From positions 1 to 5,366 of the forward strand of contig CALIEL010000202.1 in assembly GCA_938022235.1 (NCBI GenBank): 5,366 nucleotides of DNA. Reading direction: 5' to 3'. This document shows positions 1 through 5,366 of this stretch, piece by piece (positions within the stretch are counted from its first letter, which is position 1; every line of letters starts with the position of its first letter). The notes under the pieces are model-generated. The model made no database searches. It saw only the letters and a program-made list of their open reading frames with translations, and was not told the DNA's origin. The position numbers and the translations under genes are program-made. The stretch is from Oribacterium parvum (lineage in GTDB: Bacteria; Bacillota; Clostridia; Lachnospirales; Lachnospiraceae).

Positions 1-1273
1 AGTAGCCGCTATGGGTGAAGATTGCAGAACCGTTAGCAAAGGGATTTGCATTCATGATAGCGATACCCTCTTCATAGTTCTTCACTCTCTTGATACAAGT
101 AACCGGTCCAAAGATTTCGCAATCACCGATGCTCATATCCTTAGTAACATGGTCGAAGATGGTTGGTCCAACGAAGAATCCGTTCTCTAAGCCGGGAACC
201 TTCACGTCTCTACCATCCAATACAAGCTCAGCACCTTCATCAATACCCTTCTGAATCCAGTTCAATACGCTTTCCTTATGCTTTGCGGAAACAACAGGTC
301 CTAACTTGGTATCCTCATCATAAGCGGCACCAATCTTCATAGCCTGTGCCTTCTGATTTAAGAGAGCTACAAACTTATCGGCAATGCTATCCTGAACTAC
401 AATTACAGGAAGAGCCATACAACGCATTCCCGCACATCCGTAGGTAGAGTTGACAATTGCATTGGTTGCACTCTCTAAGTCAGCATCCTCTAAGAGAAGA
501 GCATGGTTCTTTGCCTCTGTCTGAGACTGAACACGCTTTCCGTGAGCTGCAGCAACAGAATATACTTCCTTACCAACCTTGGTGGTTCCTACGAAGGTAA
601 CGGCCTTAATACGCTCATCCTTTAAAAGGATATCCGCTTCTTGTCTTCCGCAGGTTACCAGGTTTACAACACCCTTTGGGAAATGTGCTTCTTCGTAGAA
701 AAGCTCTAACATTCTCATGGAAGTAAGGGGAGTCTGGCTGTTAGCCTTCAAAACAACGGTATTTCCGGTAGCAATAGCCACAGGAACCATCCAACCCCAA
801 GGAATCATAGCAGGGAAGTTCATGGGAACAATGCCGGCAACTACACCAAGAGGTGCTTTGTAAGTAGCGGTGTCATATCCGGTGGTTACATTCATAGAGG
901 TTTCGCCCTGAAGAAGATCAGGAATGGCACAAGCCAGCTCTGTAGGCTCAATAGCCTTCTGTACATCTCCTCTTGCCTCACCGATGGTCTTTCCAAGCTC
1001 CTTGGCACAAAGCTGAGATAACTCCTCCTTATGCTTAATCAGAACATCTCTCCAAGTAAACATATACTGGGTTCTCTTGGAAATAGACAATGCGCTCCAA
1101 GCAGGAAAAGCTTCCTGGGCAGAGGCAATTGCAGCCAAAACCTCTTCCTTAGTACAGCTTGGTACCTCAGCAATCACTTCGCCGGTGCTGGAATCCGTAA
1201 TAGGCATATATTTATCCGTCTTAGAGGGAACCCACTCACCGTTGATGCAATAGTTCATTCTTTTTACTCCCAT
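1..1273 (-). CDS. iolA: Methylmalonate/malonate-semialdehyde dehydrogenase (CoA-acylating), 3' end outside window
   Basis: This is a partial aldehyde dehydrogenase superfamily enzyme; about 424 residues are visible and the C-terminal 60 or so expected for this family (about 487 aa in B. subtilis IolA) lie beyond the left edge. By family knowledge it oxidises malonate or methylmalonate semialdehyde to acetyl-CoA or propionyl-CoA with CO2 release, the last step of inositol breakdown, in the cytoplasm. Visible marks are the oxyanion-hole Asn152 in PMNFP, FVGT at 227-230, the family-specific AKNH at 254-257 in place of the usual ELGGK general-base motif, and the catalytic Cys285 in CAGMRCMA. The start at 1273 is chosen because AAGGAGG sits 6 nt upstream; a second Met at residue 6 has no such site. 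Odd points: Lys106 where the family has Arg, KANS instead of KPSE at 176-179, Glu253 instead of Gly, and Met283 two residues before Cys. Family assignment is firm; exact substrate is inferred from the inositol neighbours. Confidence 0.93.
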   Translation of the reverse strand, partial: MGVKRMNYCINGEWVPSKTDKYMPITDSSTGEVIAEVPSCTKEEVLAAIASAQEAFPAWSALSISKRTQYMFTWRDVLIKHKEELSQLCAKELGKTIGEARGDVQKAIEPTELACAIPDLLQGETSMNVTTGYDTATYKAPLGVVAGIVPMNFPAMIPWGWMVPVAIATGNTVVLKANSQTPLTSMRMLELFYEEAHFPKGVVNLVTCGRQEADILLKDERIKAVTFVGTTKVGKEVYSVAAAHGKRVQSQTEAKNHALLLEDADLESATNAIVNSTYGCAGMRCMALPVIVVQDSIADKFVALLNQKAQAMKIGAAYDEDTKLGPVVSAKHKESVLNWIQKGIDEGAELVLDGRDVKVPGLENGFFVGPTIFDHVTKDMSIGDCEIFGPVTCIKRVKNYEEGIAIMNANPFANGSAIFTHSGY

Positions 1274-1279
1274 GTTACT

Positions 1280-1286
1280 CCTCCTT
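1280..1286 (-). promoter_or_regulatory. Ribosome binding site of iolA
   Basis: On the minus strand this reads AAGGAGG, a near-perfect anti-Shine-Dalgarno match, 6 nt before the ATG at 1273. It decides the start in favour of residue 1 over the in-frame ATG five codons later. Confidence 0.85.
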
Positions 1287-1297
1287 TGTAAACATTC

Positions 1298-1326
1298 TTG
1301 AAAAATGGGTAAATGTTGAGTATAAT
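1298..1326 (+). promoter_or_regulatory. Sigma-A-like promoter for iolR
   Basis: The plus strand has TTGAAA (1298-1303), exactly 17 bp of spacer, and a perfect TATAAT (1321-1326). This predicts a start near 1333 and a leader of about 120 nt before the regulator gene. The -10 shares bases with the -10 of the iolA promoter on the other strand, so the two promoters should compete for polymerase. A box reading TTACCCAT on the minus strand (1305-1312) lies in the spacer and is a candidate repressor site. Confidence 0.6.
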
Positions 1327-1352
1327 GTTAGCATATCTATGGTATATGTCAA
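1325..1352 (-). promoter_or_regulatory. Sigma-A-like promoter for iolA
   Basis: On the minus strand there is a perfect -35 hexamer TTGACA (1352 to 1347), a 16 bp spacer, and a -10 TAACAT (1330 to 1325) preceded by TG and one base, an extended -10. Predicted transcription starts near 1318, giving a 5' leader of about 45 nt. The -10 overlaps the -10 of the opposing iolR promoter, and the spacer contains a TATACCAT box (1339-1346) related to the candidate operator motif. The call is from sequence match only. Confidence 0.6.
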
Positions 1353-1404
1353 GGAGTAACTTGAAATTTACCAAAAAAATGCATGAAAAAGAAGAGGGAA
1401 TATG

Positions 1405-1410
1405 TATAAT
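1405..1410 (+). promoter_or_regulatory. Possible second -10 element closer to iolR
   Basis: A perfect TATAAT lies 41 bp before the iolR start codon. The hexamer at the proper upstream distance (around 1382-1387, CATGAA) is a poor -35, so this would be a weak or activator-dependent promoter, if it is used at all. The promoter at 1298-1326 is the better candidate. Confidence 0.25.
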
Positions 1411-1451
1411 AAGGGGAATGAAGGAGAGAAAGGTCGAGATGGAGGAAAAGC

Positions 1452-2213
1452 ATGAGGGATAAACGTTTGGATGATATGGAAGAATATATTTTGTCGCAGA
1501 AGGACAGCAGCTTAGACGAACTTTGCGAAAAATACCAGATTTCCAAAAATACAGTACGAAGAGACATTGAAGAATTACTATTAAGAGGAAATATAAAAAA
1601 GGTTTATGGCGGAGTAAAAGCTAAGGAAAATGCCGGGAAACAGGTGGAGCTGTCCGCATTTTCCGAAAGAAATATAAGCCATAAGGAAGAGAAAGAAAAG
1701 ATTTGTAAATCGGCCGGGGAACTGGTGAAGGAGGGAGATACCATCTTTATCGATACCGGAAGCTCCTGTGTGAATCTGGTAAAGTACATTGGTCATGTTT
1801 CCTGCATGATTATCACCAACAGCTTGAGAGTGGCTTACATGGCGAAGGATTATCCCGGGCTACAGCTCCTAATGCTGCCGGGGAGTCTTAGACGGGAAAC
1901 CATGTCCTTTGTAGGATTGGAAACGGTGGAACAGCTTCGGATTTACAATATCGATCAGGCCTTTATGGCTGCTACCGGAGTATCTTTGCAGAAGGGTATG
2001 ACAAACGCCTCTGCATATGAATACAATATTAAAAAAGAGGTTTTGGAACGCTCCAGAATCAAGAATCTGATGGTGGATCATTCGAAATTCGGGAAAACGG
2101 CTCTTTATACCTTTGGGGATTTTCAGGACTTTGACTGTCTGATTACAGATACCTGTCCACCGGAGGATTATGTGGAGATGCTGGGGAAAAATCATGTGAA
2201 GCTTCTTTATTAA
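1452..2213 (+). CDS. iolR: DeoR-family transcriptional regulator, probable inositol operon repressor
   Basis: This 253 aa protein has the usual length and architecture of DeoR/GlpR-type sugar regulators. An N-terminal winged helix-turn-helix covers about residues 5-57, with the recognition helix in ISKNTVRRDIEEL (30-42) followed by the wing (GNIKKVYGG, 46-54). A C-terminal phosphosugar-sensing domain follows, with DTGSS (101-105), TNS (122-124), LPGSLRRET (142-150), the AATGVS loop (173-178) and DHSKFGK (209-215), all typical of the family. GGAGG at 1441-1445 lies 6 nt before the ATG. It sits back to back with iolA and upstream of the iolJCD operon, but a strong terminator follows it, so it is probably transcribed alone. 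In B. subtilis, IolR represses iol genes and is released by 2-deoxy-5-keto-gluconate 6-phosphate, the IolC product; the same role here is inferred from position. DeoR family is certain; the IolR name is context-based. Confidence 0.88.
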   Translation: MRDKRLDDMEEYILSQKDSSLDELCEKYQISKNTVRRDIEELLLRGNIKKVYGGVKAKENAGKQVELSAFSERNISHKEEKEKICKSAGELVKEGDTIFIDTGSSCVNLVKYIGHVSCMIITNSLRVAYMAKDYPGLQLLMLPGSLRRETMSFVGLETVEQLRIYNIDQAFMAATGVSLQKGMTNASAYEYNIKKEVLERSRIKNLMVDHSKFGKTALYTFGDFQDFDCLITDTCPPEDYVEMLGKNHVKLLY

Positions 2214-2226
2214 TTAGATTTTATCC

Positions 2227-2286
2227 AAAAGGGACTTTTCATTCTGCTTTTTACTTAAAAAAACAGGATGAGTAAGTCTCTTTTTA
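2227..2286 (+). terminator. Rho-independent terminator after iolR
   Basis: An imperfect inverted repeat pairs 2227-2246 (AAAAGGGACTT then TTCATTCTG) with 2264-2285 (CAGGATGAG then TAAGTCTCTTTT). There are two GU wobbles and a small bulge. The loop at 2247-2263 can itself pair through TTTTT and AAAAA runs. The 3' arm ends in TTTTT at 2281-2285, the expected uridine tract. It begins 13 bp after the iolR stop and should separate regulator transcription from the operon downstream. Confidence 0.8.
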
Positions 2287-2344
2287 TGTTAACTTATAAA
2301 TTTTATGAAATCCCCAAAGCTTATCTGTTGAATTTTACAAAAAC

Positions 2345-2373
2345 TTACCCATGAATAGGTAGAAATTAACCAT
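2345..2373 (+). promoter_or_regulatory. Candidate operator: two direct boxes 21 bp apart
   Basis: TTACCCAT (2345-2352) and TTAACCAT (2366-2373) are direct repeats whose starts are 21 bp apart, two helical turns. They lie just upstream of the iolJ promoter -35. The same box appears in the iolA-iolR control region (TTACCCAT on the minus strand at 1305-1312, TATACCAT on the minus strand at 1339-1346, TTACCAAA on the plus strand at 1368-1375). DeoR-type regulators often bind spaced direct repeats, so this is a plausible IolR site, but the boxes are short and the region is AT-rich. Confidence 0.35.
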
Positions 2374-2388
2374 AATTTGCAAATTGTA

Positions 2389-2417
2389 TTGACATAAAAG
2401 CAATGAATTGATAATAT
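2389..2417 (+). promoter_or_regulatory. Sigma-A-like extended -10 promoter for the iolJCD operon
   Basis: A perfect TTGACA (2389-2394) is followed by 17 bp and TAATAT (2412-2417). TG plus one base directly precedes the -10, an extended -10 element. Predicted start is near 2424, giving a leader of about 40 nt. This is the only convincing promoter between the iolR terminator and iolJ. The stretch from 2287 to 2344 before it is AT-rich and shows nothing else I can name. Confidence 0.65.
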
Positions 2418-2450
2418 TTTTCATAATTAATGAGAAAGTATTAGATAGTT

Positions 2451-2457
2451 AAGGGGG
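2451..2457 (+). promoter_or_regulatory. Ribosome binding site of iolJ
   Basis: AAGGGGG ends 8 nt before the ATG at 2466. It is slightly off the AAGGAGG consensus used by the neighbouring genes, but well placed. Confidence 0.7.
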
Positions 2458-2465
2458 AAAATCAA

Positions 2466-3308
2466 ATGCCACTGGTAAAGATGAGTAAGTTGCTGGAAAA
2501 TGCAAGAAAAGAGAACAGAGCCTGTGCCTCCCTGAGTGTTTACAGTATGGAAAGTCTGATGGGAGTTATGGCCGCTGTTGAGGAACTAAAGATTCCTGTG
2601 ATTTTGCAGCTGGCAGAGGCAAGATTCGGAACAGCACCGCTGGAACTGATGGGGCCCATGATGCTTTCAGCAGCGAAGAATTCTTCTATTGATATTGCAG
2701 TGCATTTGGATCACGGTTTGACCTTTGAAACCATTGAGAAGGCTCTTCAGATGGGATTCACTTCCGTCATGTATGACGGCTCTCTCCTTCCGATAGAGGA
2801 AAATATCGCTAATACCAAAAAAGTAATTGAAATGGCGAAAAACTATGATGCGGATGTGGAAGCGGAACTTGGATTAGTAGGAAAGGGAGAAGGCGGAGGT
2901 GTGGATCACGGCGTGGCCTATACCAAGAAGGAAGATGCCCTTCGATTTTGTCAAGAGACGGGCGTTACAGCTTTAGCCATTGCCATTGGAAATAAGCACG
3001 GTAACTATGACGGGGAACCGAAGCTTCGATTTGATATTTTAGAAGAAATTCATCAGGCATTGCCGGAACAATTTTTAGTACTTCACGGAGGCTCAGGAAT
3101 TTCTGATGAGGACTTCCAAAGAGCCAGCCACCTGGGCATTCAGAAAATAAACATTGCAACAGCGCTGGCTGCGGCAGTGGTAAAGGCCTGTAAAGAATAT
3201 TGTGAGGAGAATCCCAAGGGAGACTTCTATAAGATGAGTAAAAGAGCAGTTGAGGAAGTAGAAAAGACGGCACAACACCATATTCTGGTGTTTGCGGGAA
3301 AAGAATAG
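2466..3308 (+). CDS. iolJ: Class II aldolase, probable 2-deoxy-5-keto-gluconate-6-phosphate aldolase
   Basis: This 280 aa protein is a complete zinc-dependent fructose-bisphosphate-aldolase-type enzyme. Visible marks are HLDHG (80-84) with the catalytic Asp82 and zinc ligand His83, the EAELG strand with Glu134, zinc ligands His178 (NKHG) and His207 (LHGGSG, phosphate-binding), and KINIAT (227-232) with the substrate-binding Asn229. In the inositol pathway it would cleave DKG 6-phosphate to dihydroxyacetone phosphate and malonate semialdehyde, the substrate of the divergent dehydrogenase. It is first in an operon, 19 bp before the iolC start. The segment that usually reads FN-x-NN or VN near residue 24 is SLSVYSMES here, with no Asn. 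Class II aldolase is certain. FbaA, GatY/KbaY and IolJ are close relatives, so the specific name rests on the iolC and iolD neighbours. Confidence 0.88.
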   Translation: MPLVKMSKLLENARKENRACASLSVYSMESLMGVMAAVEELKIPVILQLAEARFGTAPLELMGPMMLSAAKNSSIDIAVHLDHGLTFETIEKALQMGFTSVMYDGSLLPIEENIANTKKVIEMAKNYDADVEAELGLVGKGEGGGVDHGVAYTKKEDALRFCQETGVTALAIAIGNKHGNYDGEPKLRFDILEEIHQALPEQFLVLHGGSGISDEDFQRASHLGIQKINIATALAAAVVKACKEYCEENPKGDFYKMSKRAVEEVEKTAQHHILVFAGKE

Positions 3309-3327
3309 GATTTTCGGAGGAGAAAAA

Positions 3328-4362
3328 ATGGAACTGTTTTCATTAGATCAGAGTAAAGAATTGGATATTATCTTTTTAGGAAGAGTAGCCATTGATTTTA
3401 ATCCGGCATACTCCAAGGAAGTAAAAGAAGAGTTTAAGCCCTTGGAACAGGTGCATTTCTTTGAAATGTTTGTAGGAGGCAGTCCTGCCAACTCCGCTTT
3501 GGGAGTACAGAAGCATGGCTTAAAGGCAGGGTTTTTCTCCTGTGTATCCGATGACCAGTTTGGAGACTTCGTGATTAACTTCCTTTCCGAAAAGGGCGTG
3601 GATACCAGTCACATTGTTCGGGCACAGCAGGGAGAGAAGCTTGGACTTACCTTTACCGAGATGCGTTCCAAGTCGGAAAGCTCCATCCTGATGTATAGAA
3701 ACCAGGCGGCGGATCTATCTCTTTCCGTAGAGCATATTGATGAGGAATATATCAAGAAGGCAAAGGCGATTCTGATTTCCGGAACCGCGCTGGCGGAGAG
3801 CCCCTCCAGAGAGGCAGCCTTAAAGGCTGTGATGCTGGCAAAGAAAAATGGCGTAAAGCTCATTTTCGATATCGACTACCGTGCTTATAACTGGAAGAAT
3901 CAGGATGAAATCGGCATCTATTATGCACAGGTGGCGAAGGAAGCGGACTTGATTATCGGCTCCAGAGAGGAATTTGACTTAACAGAGCAGTTCATCCAAA
4001 AGGGCATGAGTGATGAGGAAAGTGCAAAGTACTGGTTCTCTCAAAACGCCACGATTTTGGTTATCAAGCATGGTATGAAGGGCTCTACAGCCTATACCAA
4101 GGACGGAAAAGCCTACAGCATTAAGCCATTCCCGGTAGAGGCCAGAAAGGGCTTCGGCGGTGGAGACGGCTACAATGCAGCATTTTTATCTTCTTTATTT
4201 AAGGGAGAAGAGATGATTGTTTGTTTGGAAAACGGTTCTGCAGAGGCGGCAATGATGGTTCGCTCCAACAACTGTTCCGTAGATCTTCCCACAACAGAAG
4301 AGCTTCAGGCCTTCATTAAGGAAGAAAAAGAACAGTACGGAGAGATGATTGCCAGAGTATAG
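3328..4362 (+). CDS. iolC: PfkB-family kinase, probable 5-dehydro-2-deoxygluconokinase
   Basis: This 344 aa ribokinase/PfkB-fold kinase would phosphorylate 2-deoxy-5-keto-D-gluconate with ATP, making the aldolase substrate and probable inducer. The sugar-binding GGSPANSALG (50-59) is PfkB signature 1. DIDYRAYNW (181-189) is a run characteristic of IolC-type kinases. GFGGGDGYNAAF (275-286) is signature 2, with the anion hole and catalytic base Asp280; the second residue of the usual GAGD is Gly here. The ATG at 3328 is preferred because GGAGGAG lies at 3316-3322, 5 nt upstream. An in-frame TTG at 3292 would add 12 residues, overlap the aldolase gene and has no comparable site. It lies between the aldolase and the ring-opening hydrolase in one tight operon, which supports the specific role. 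Confidence 0.92.
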   Translation: MELFSLDQSKELDIIFLGRVAIDFNPAYSKEVKEEFKPLEQVHFFEMFVGGSPANSALGVQKHGLKAGFFSCVSDDQFGDFVINFLSEKGVDTSHIVRAQQGEKLGLTFTEMRSKSESSILMYRNQAADLSLSVEHIDEEYIKKAKAILISGTALAESPSREAALKAVMLAKKNGVKLIFDIDYRAYNWKNQDEIGIYYAQVAKEADLIIGSREEFDLTEQFIQKGMSDEESAKYWFSQNATILVIKHGMKGSTAYTKDGKAYSIKPFPVEARKGFGGGDGYNAAFLSSLFKGEEMIVCLENGSAEAAMMVRSNNCSVDLPTTEELQAFIKEEKEQYGEMIARV

Positions 4363-4365
4363 GAG
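4361..4365 (+). promoter_or_regulatory. Ribosome binding site of iolD, overlapping the iolC stop
   Basis: AGGAG begins inside the TAG stop codon of iolC and lies 6 nt before the ATG at 4372. The overlap suggests ribosomes ending on iolC help start iolD (translational coupling), which is an inference from spacing. Confidence 0.65.
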
Positions 4366-4371
4366 TGGAAT

Positions 4372-5366
4372 ATGGAGAAGACAATTCGTTTAACGGTGGC
4401 TCAGGCCATTGTAAAGTTTTTGGATCAGCAGTATGTGTGTTTTGACGGAAAAGAGACCAAGTTTGTAGAGGGCTTTTTCACCATCTTCGGTCATGGAATT
4501 GCCTTAGGAATCGGTCAGGCTTTGGACGAGAATCCCGGAAGTCTCCATGTAATGCAGGGAAGAAATGAGCAGGGAATGTGCCATGCGGCTATCGCCTTTG
4601 CTAAGCAGCATAATCGGAGAAAAATTATTCCTTGTACTTCTTCAGTAGGCCCCGGTTCTGCAAATATGCTGGTGGCAGCAGCTACAGCAACAGTGAACAA
4701 TATTCCATTGTTACTTTTCCCGGCGGATACCTTTGCTTCCAGACAGCCGGATCCGGTTTTACAGCAGTTGGAGAACTTAGGCAGTCTTGCGGTAACCACC
4801 AATGACGCGTTTAAGCCACTTTGCAAATACTGGGACAGAATTACCAGACCGGAAATGATTATGTCTGCCCTGATTCAGGCCATGAGAGTTCTTACCGATC
4901 CTTCCGAATGCGGAGCGGTGGCTATCGGTCTCTGCCAGGATGTGGAAGGAGAGGCATACGATTATCCGGAGTATTTCTTCCAAAAGAGAGTACACAGAAT
5001 CAGCAGAGTATCTGCGGCGAAGGAAGAAGTGCAGGATTTGGCAGATGCCCTTTCTAAGAGCAAGAAACCTCTGATCGTTGTAGGTGGAGGCGTAAAATAC
5101 AGTGAGGCCGGGGAGGCTGTGGAAGCCTTCTGTAAGGAATTCAATATTCCTTTCGGAGAGACACAGGCCGGAAAGAGTGCTTGTAAGTCCTCTGATCCTT
5201 ACTGCTTAGGAGGAATCGGTGTTACCGGAACCTTGGCGGCAAACCGTATTGCTAAAGAAGCGGATACGGTGCTGGCTATCGGTTCTCGCCTGTCCGACTT
5301 TACTACTGGCTCCAAGTGGCTCTTCAGAGAAGAGGGAGTGCAGGTTCTTACTATTAACAACAACCG
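4372..5366 (+). CDS. iolD: 3D-(3,5/4)-trihydroxycyclohexane-1,2-dione hydrolase, 3' end outside window
   Basis: This is a partial thiamine-diphosphate enzyme of the acetolactate synthase fold; 331 residues are visible out of roughly 640 usual for IolD. By family knowledge it hydrolyses the cyclic dione made from scyllo-inosose to 5-deoxy-glucuronate, opening the inositol ring. The N-terminal Pyr domain shows IRLTVAQA at the start, FGHG (39-42), the cofactor-activating Glu66 in QGRNEQGM, SVGPGSANM (91-99) and the very characteristic ADTFASRQPDPVLQQ (118-132). DRITRP (155-160) and QDVEGEAYD (189-197) follow, both strongly conserved in IolD. A central domain begins near 232 with KKPLIVVGGG, then FGETQAGKS (261-269) and GVTGTLAAN (283-291). 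The C-terminal cofactor-binding PP domain is not in the window. It starts 9 bp after iolC. The recognisable motifs make the assignment specific, not just a family match. Confidence 0.95.
   Translation, partial: MEKTIRLTVAQAIVKFLDQQYVCFDGKETKFVEGFFTIFGHGIALGIGQALDENPGSLHVMQGRNEQGMCHAAIAFAKQHNRRKIIPCTSSVGPGSANMLVAAATATVNNIPLLLFPADTFASRQPDPVLQQLENLGSLAVTTNDAFKPLCKYWDRITRPEMIMSALIQAMRVLTDPSECGAVAIGLCQDVEGEAYDYPEYFFQKRVHRISRVSAAKEEVQDLADALSKSKKPLIVVGGGVKYSEAGEAVEAFCKEFNIPFGETQAGKSACKSSDPYCLGGIGVTGTLAANRIAKEADTVLAIGSRLSDFTTGSKWLFREEGVQVLTINNN

Noticed and set aside
1031..1291. A plus-strand open frame of 86 codons opposite iolA
   Set aside because: It is antisense to well-conserved dehydrogenase sequence, has no ribosome binding site and its translation resembles no family.
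1418..1462. A 14-codon open frame (ATG at 1418, also ATG at 1439) overlapping the iolR start, a possible leader peptide
   Set aside because: The purine-rich run before 1418 is too close to serve as a ribosome binding site, the ATG at 1439 overlaps the iolR site itself, and the peptide has no regulatory codon run.
2287..2344. AT-rich stretch with TATAAA-like and TTTTAT runs, possible extra promoter or leader RNA
   Set aside because: No -35/-10 pair with proper spacing and no stable hairpin or riboswitch-like conserved core could be seen.
3292..3327. An upstream in-frame TTG start that would lengthen iolC by 12 residues
   Set aside because: It lies inside the aldolase gene without a ribosome binding site, while the ATG at 3328 has GGAGGAG 5 nt upstream and begins where PfkB proteins of this type usually begin.
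4515..5144. Several open frames of 60-103 codons on both strands inside iolD
   Set aside because: They are shadows of the iolD reading frame, which shows strong family motifs throughout; none has a start signal of its own.
1..5366. Search by eye for CRISPR arrays, tRNA or rRNA genes, insertion sequences, attachment sites and toxin or defence genes
   Set aside because: Nothing of these kinds was seen; the window is densely packed with one metabolic locus and its control regions.

Overview
This window holds part of a myo-inositol catabolism (iol) locus from a low-to-moderate GC Gram-positive bacterium. Strong AAGGAGG-type ribosome binding sites, sigma-A-like promoters, AT-rich intergenic DNA and the protein sequences all suggest a Firmicute, most likely a Clostridia/Lachnospiraceae-type gut or oral anaerobe. 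The family assignment is an inference from overall character, not from a search.

Layout: a partial iolA-like gene (CoA-acylating methylmalonate/malonate-semialdehyde dehydrogenase) runs leftward off the left edge. A 178 bp divergent control region separates it from a rightward DeoR-family regulator (iolR-like). The regulator gene ends in a strong hairpin terminator. A second control region with its own extended -10 promoter follows, then a tight rightward operon: iolJ-like class II aldolase, 19 bp gap, iolC-like PfkB sugar kinase, 9 bp gap, and iolD-like ThDP-dependent hydrolase, which runs off the right edge.

How they work together (established for Bacillus subtilis, inferred here): IolD opens the inositol-derived cyclohexanedione ring. 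IolB, not in the window, isomerises the product. IolC phosphorylates 2-deoxy-5-keto-gluconate. IolJ splits the phosphorylated product into dihydroxyacetone phosphate and malonate semialdehyde, and IolA converts the semialdehyde to acetyl-CoA and CO2. The regulator probably senses the phosphorylated intermediate. iolG, iolE and iolB are not visible and may lie beyond the right edge or elsewhere.

The gene content is a known pathway and I do not see a new system. The points worth a second look are the interlocked back-to-back promoters between iolA and iolR, a recurring TTACCCAT-like box in both control regions, and unusual residues at conserved active-site positions of the dehydrogenase and the aldolase.
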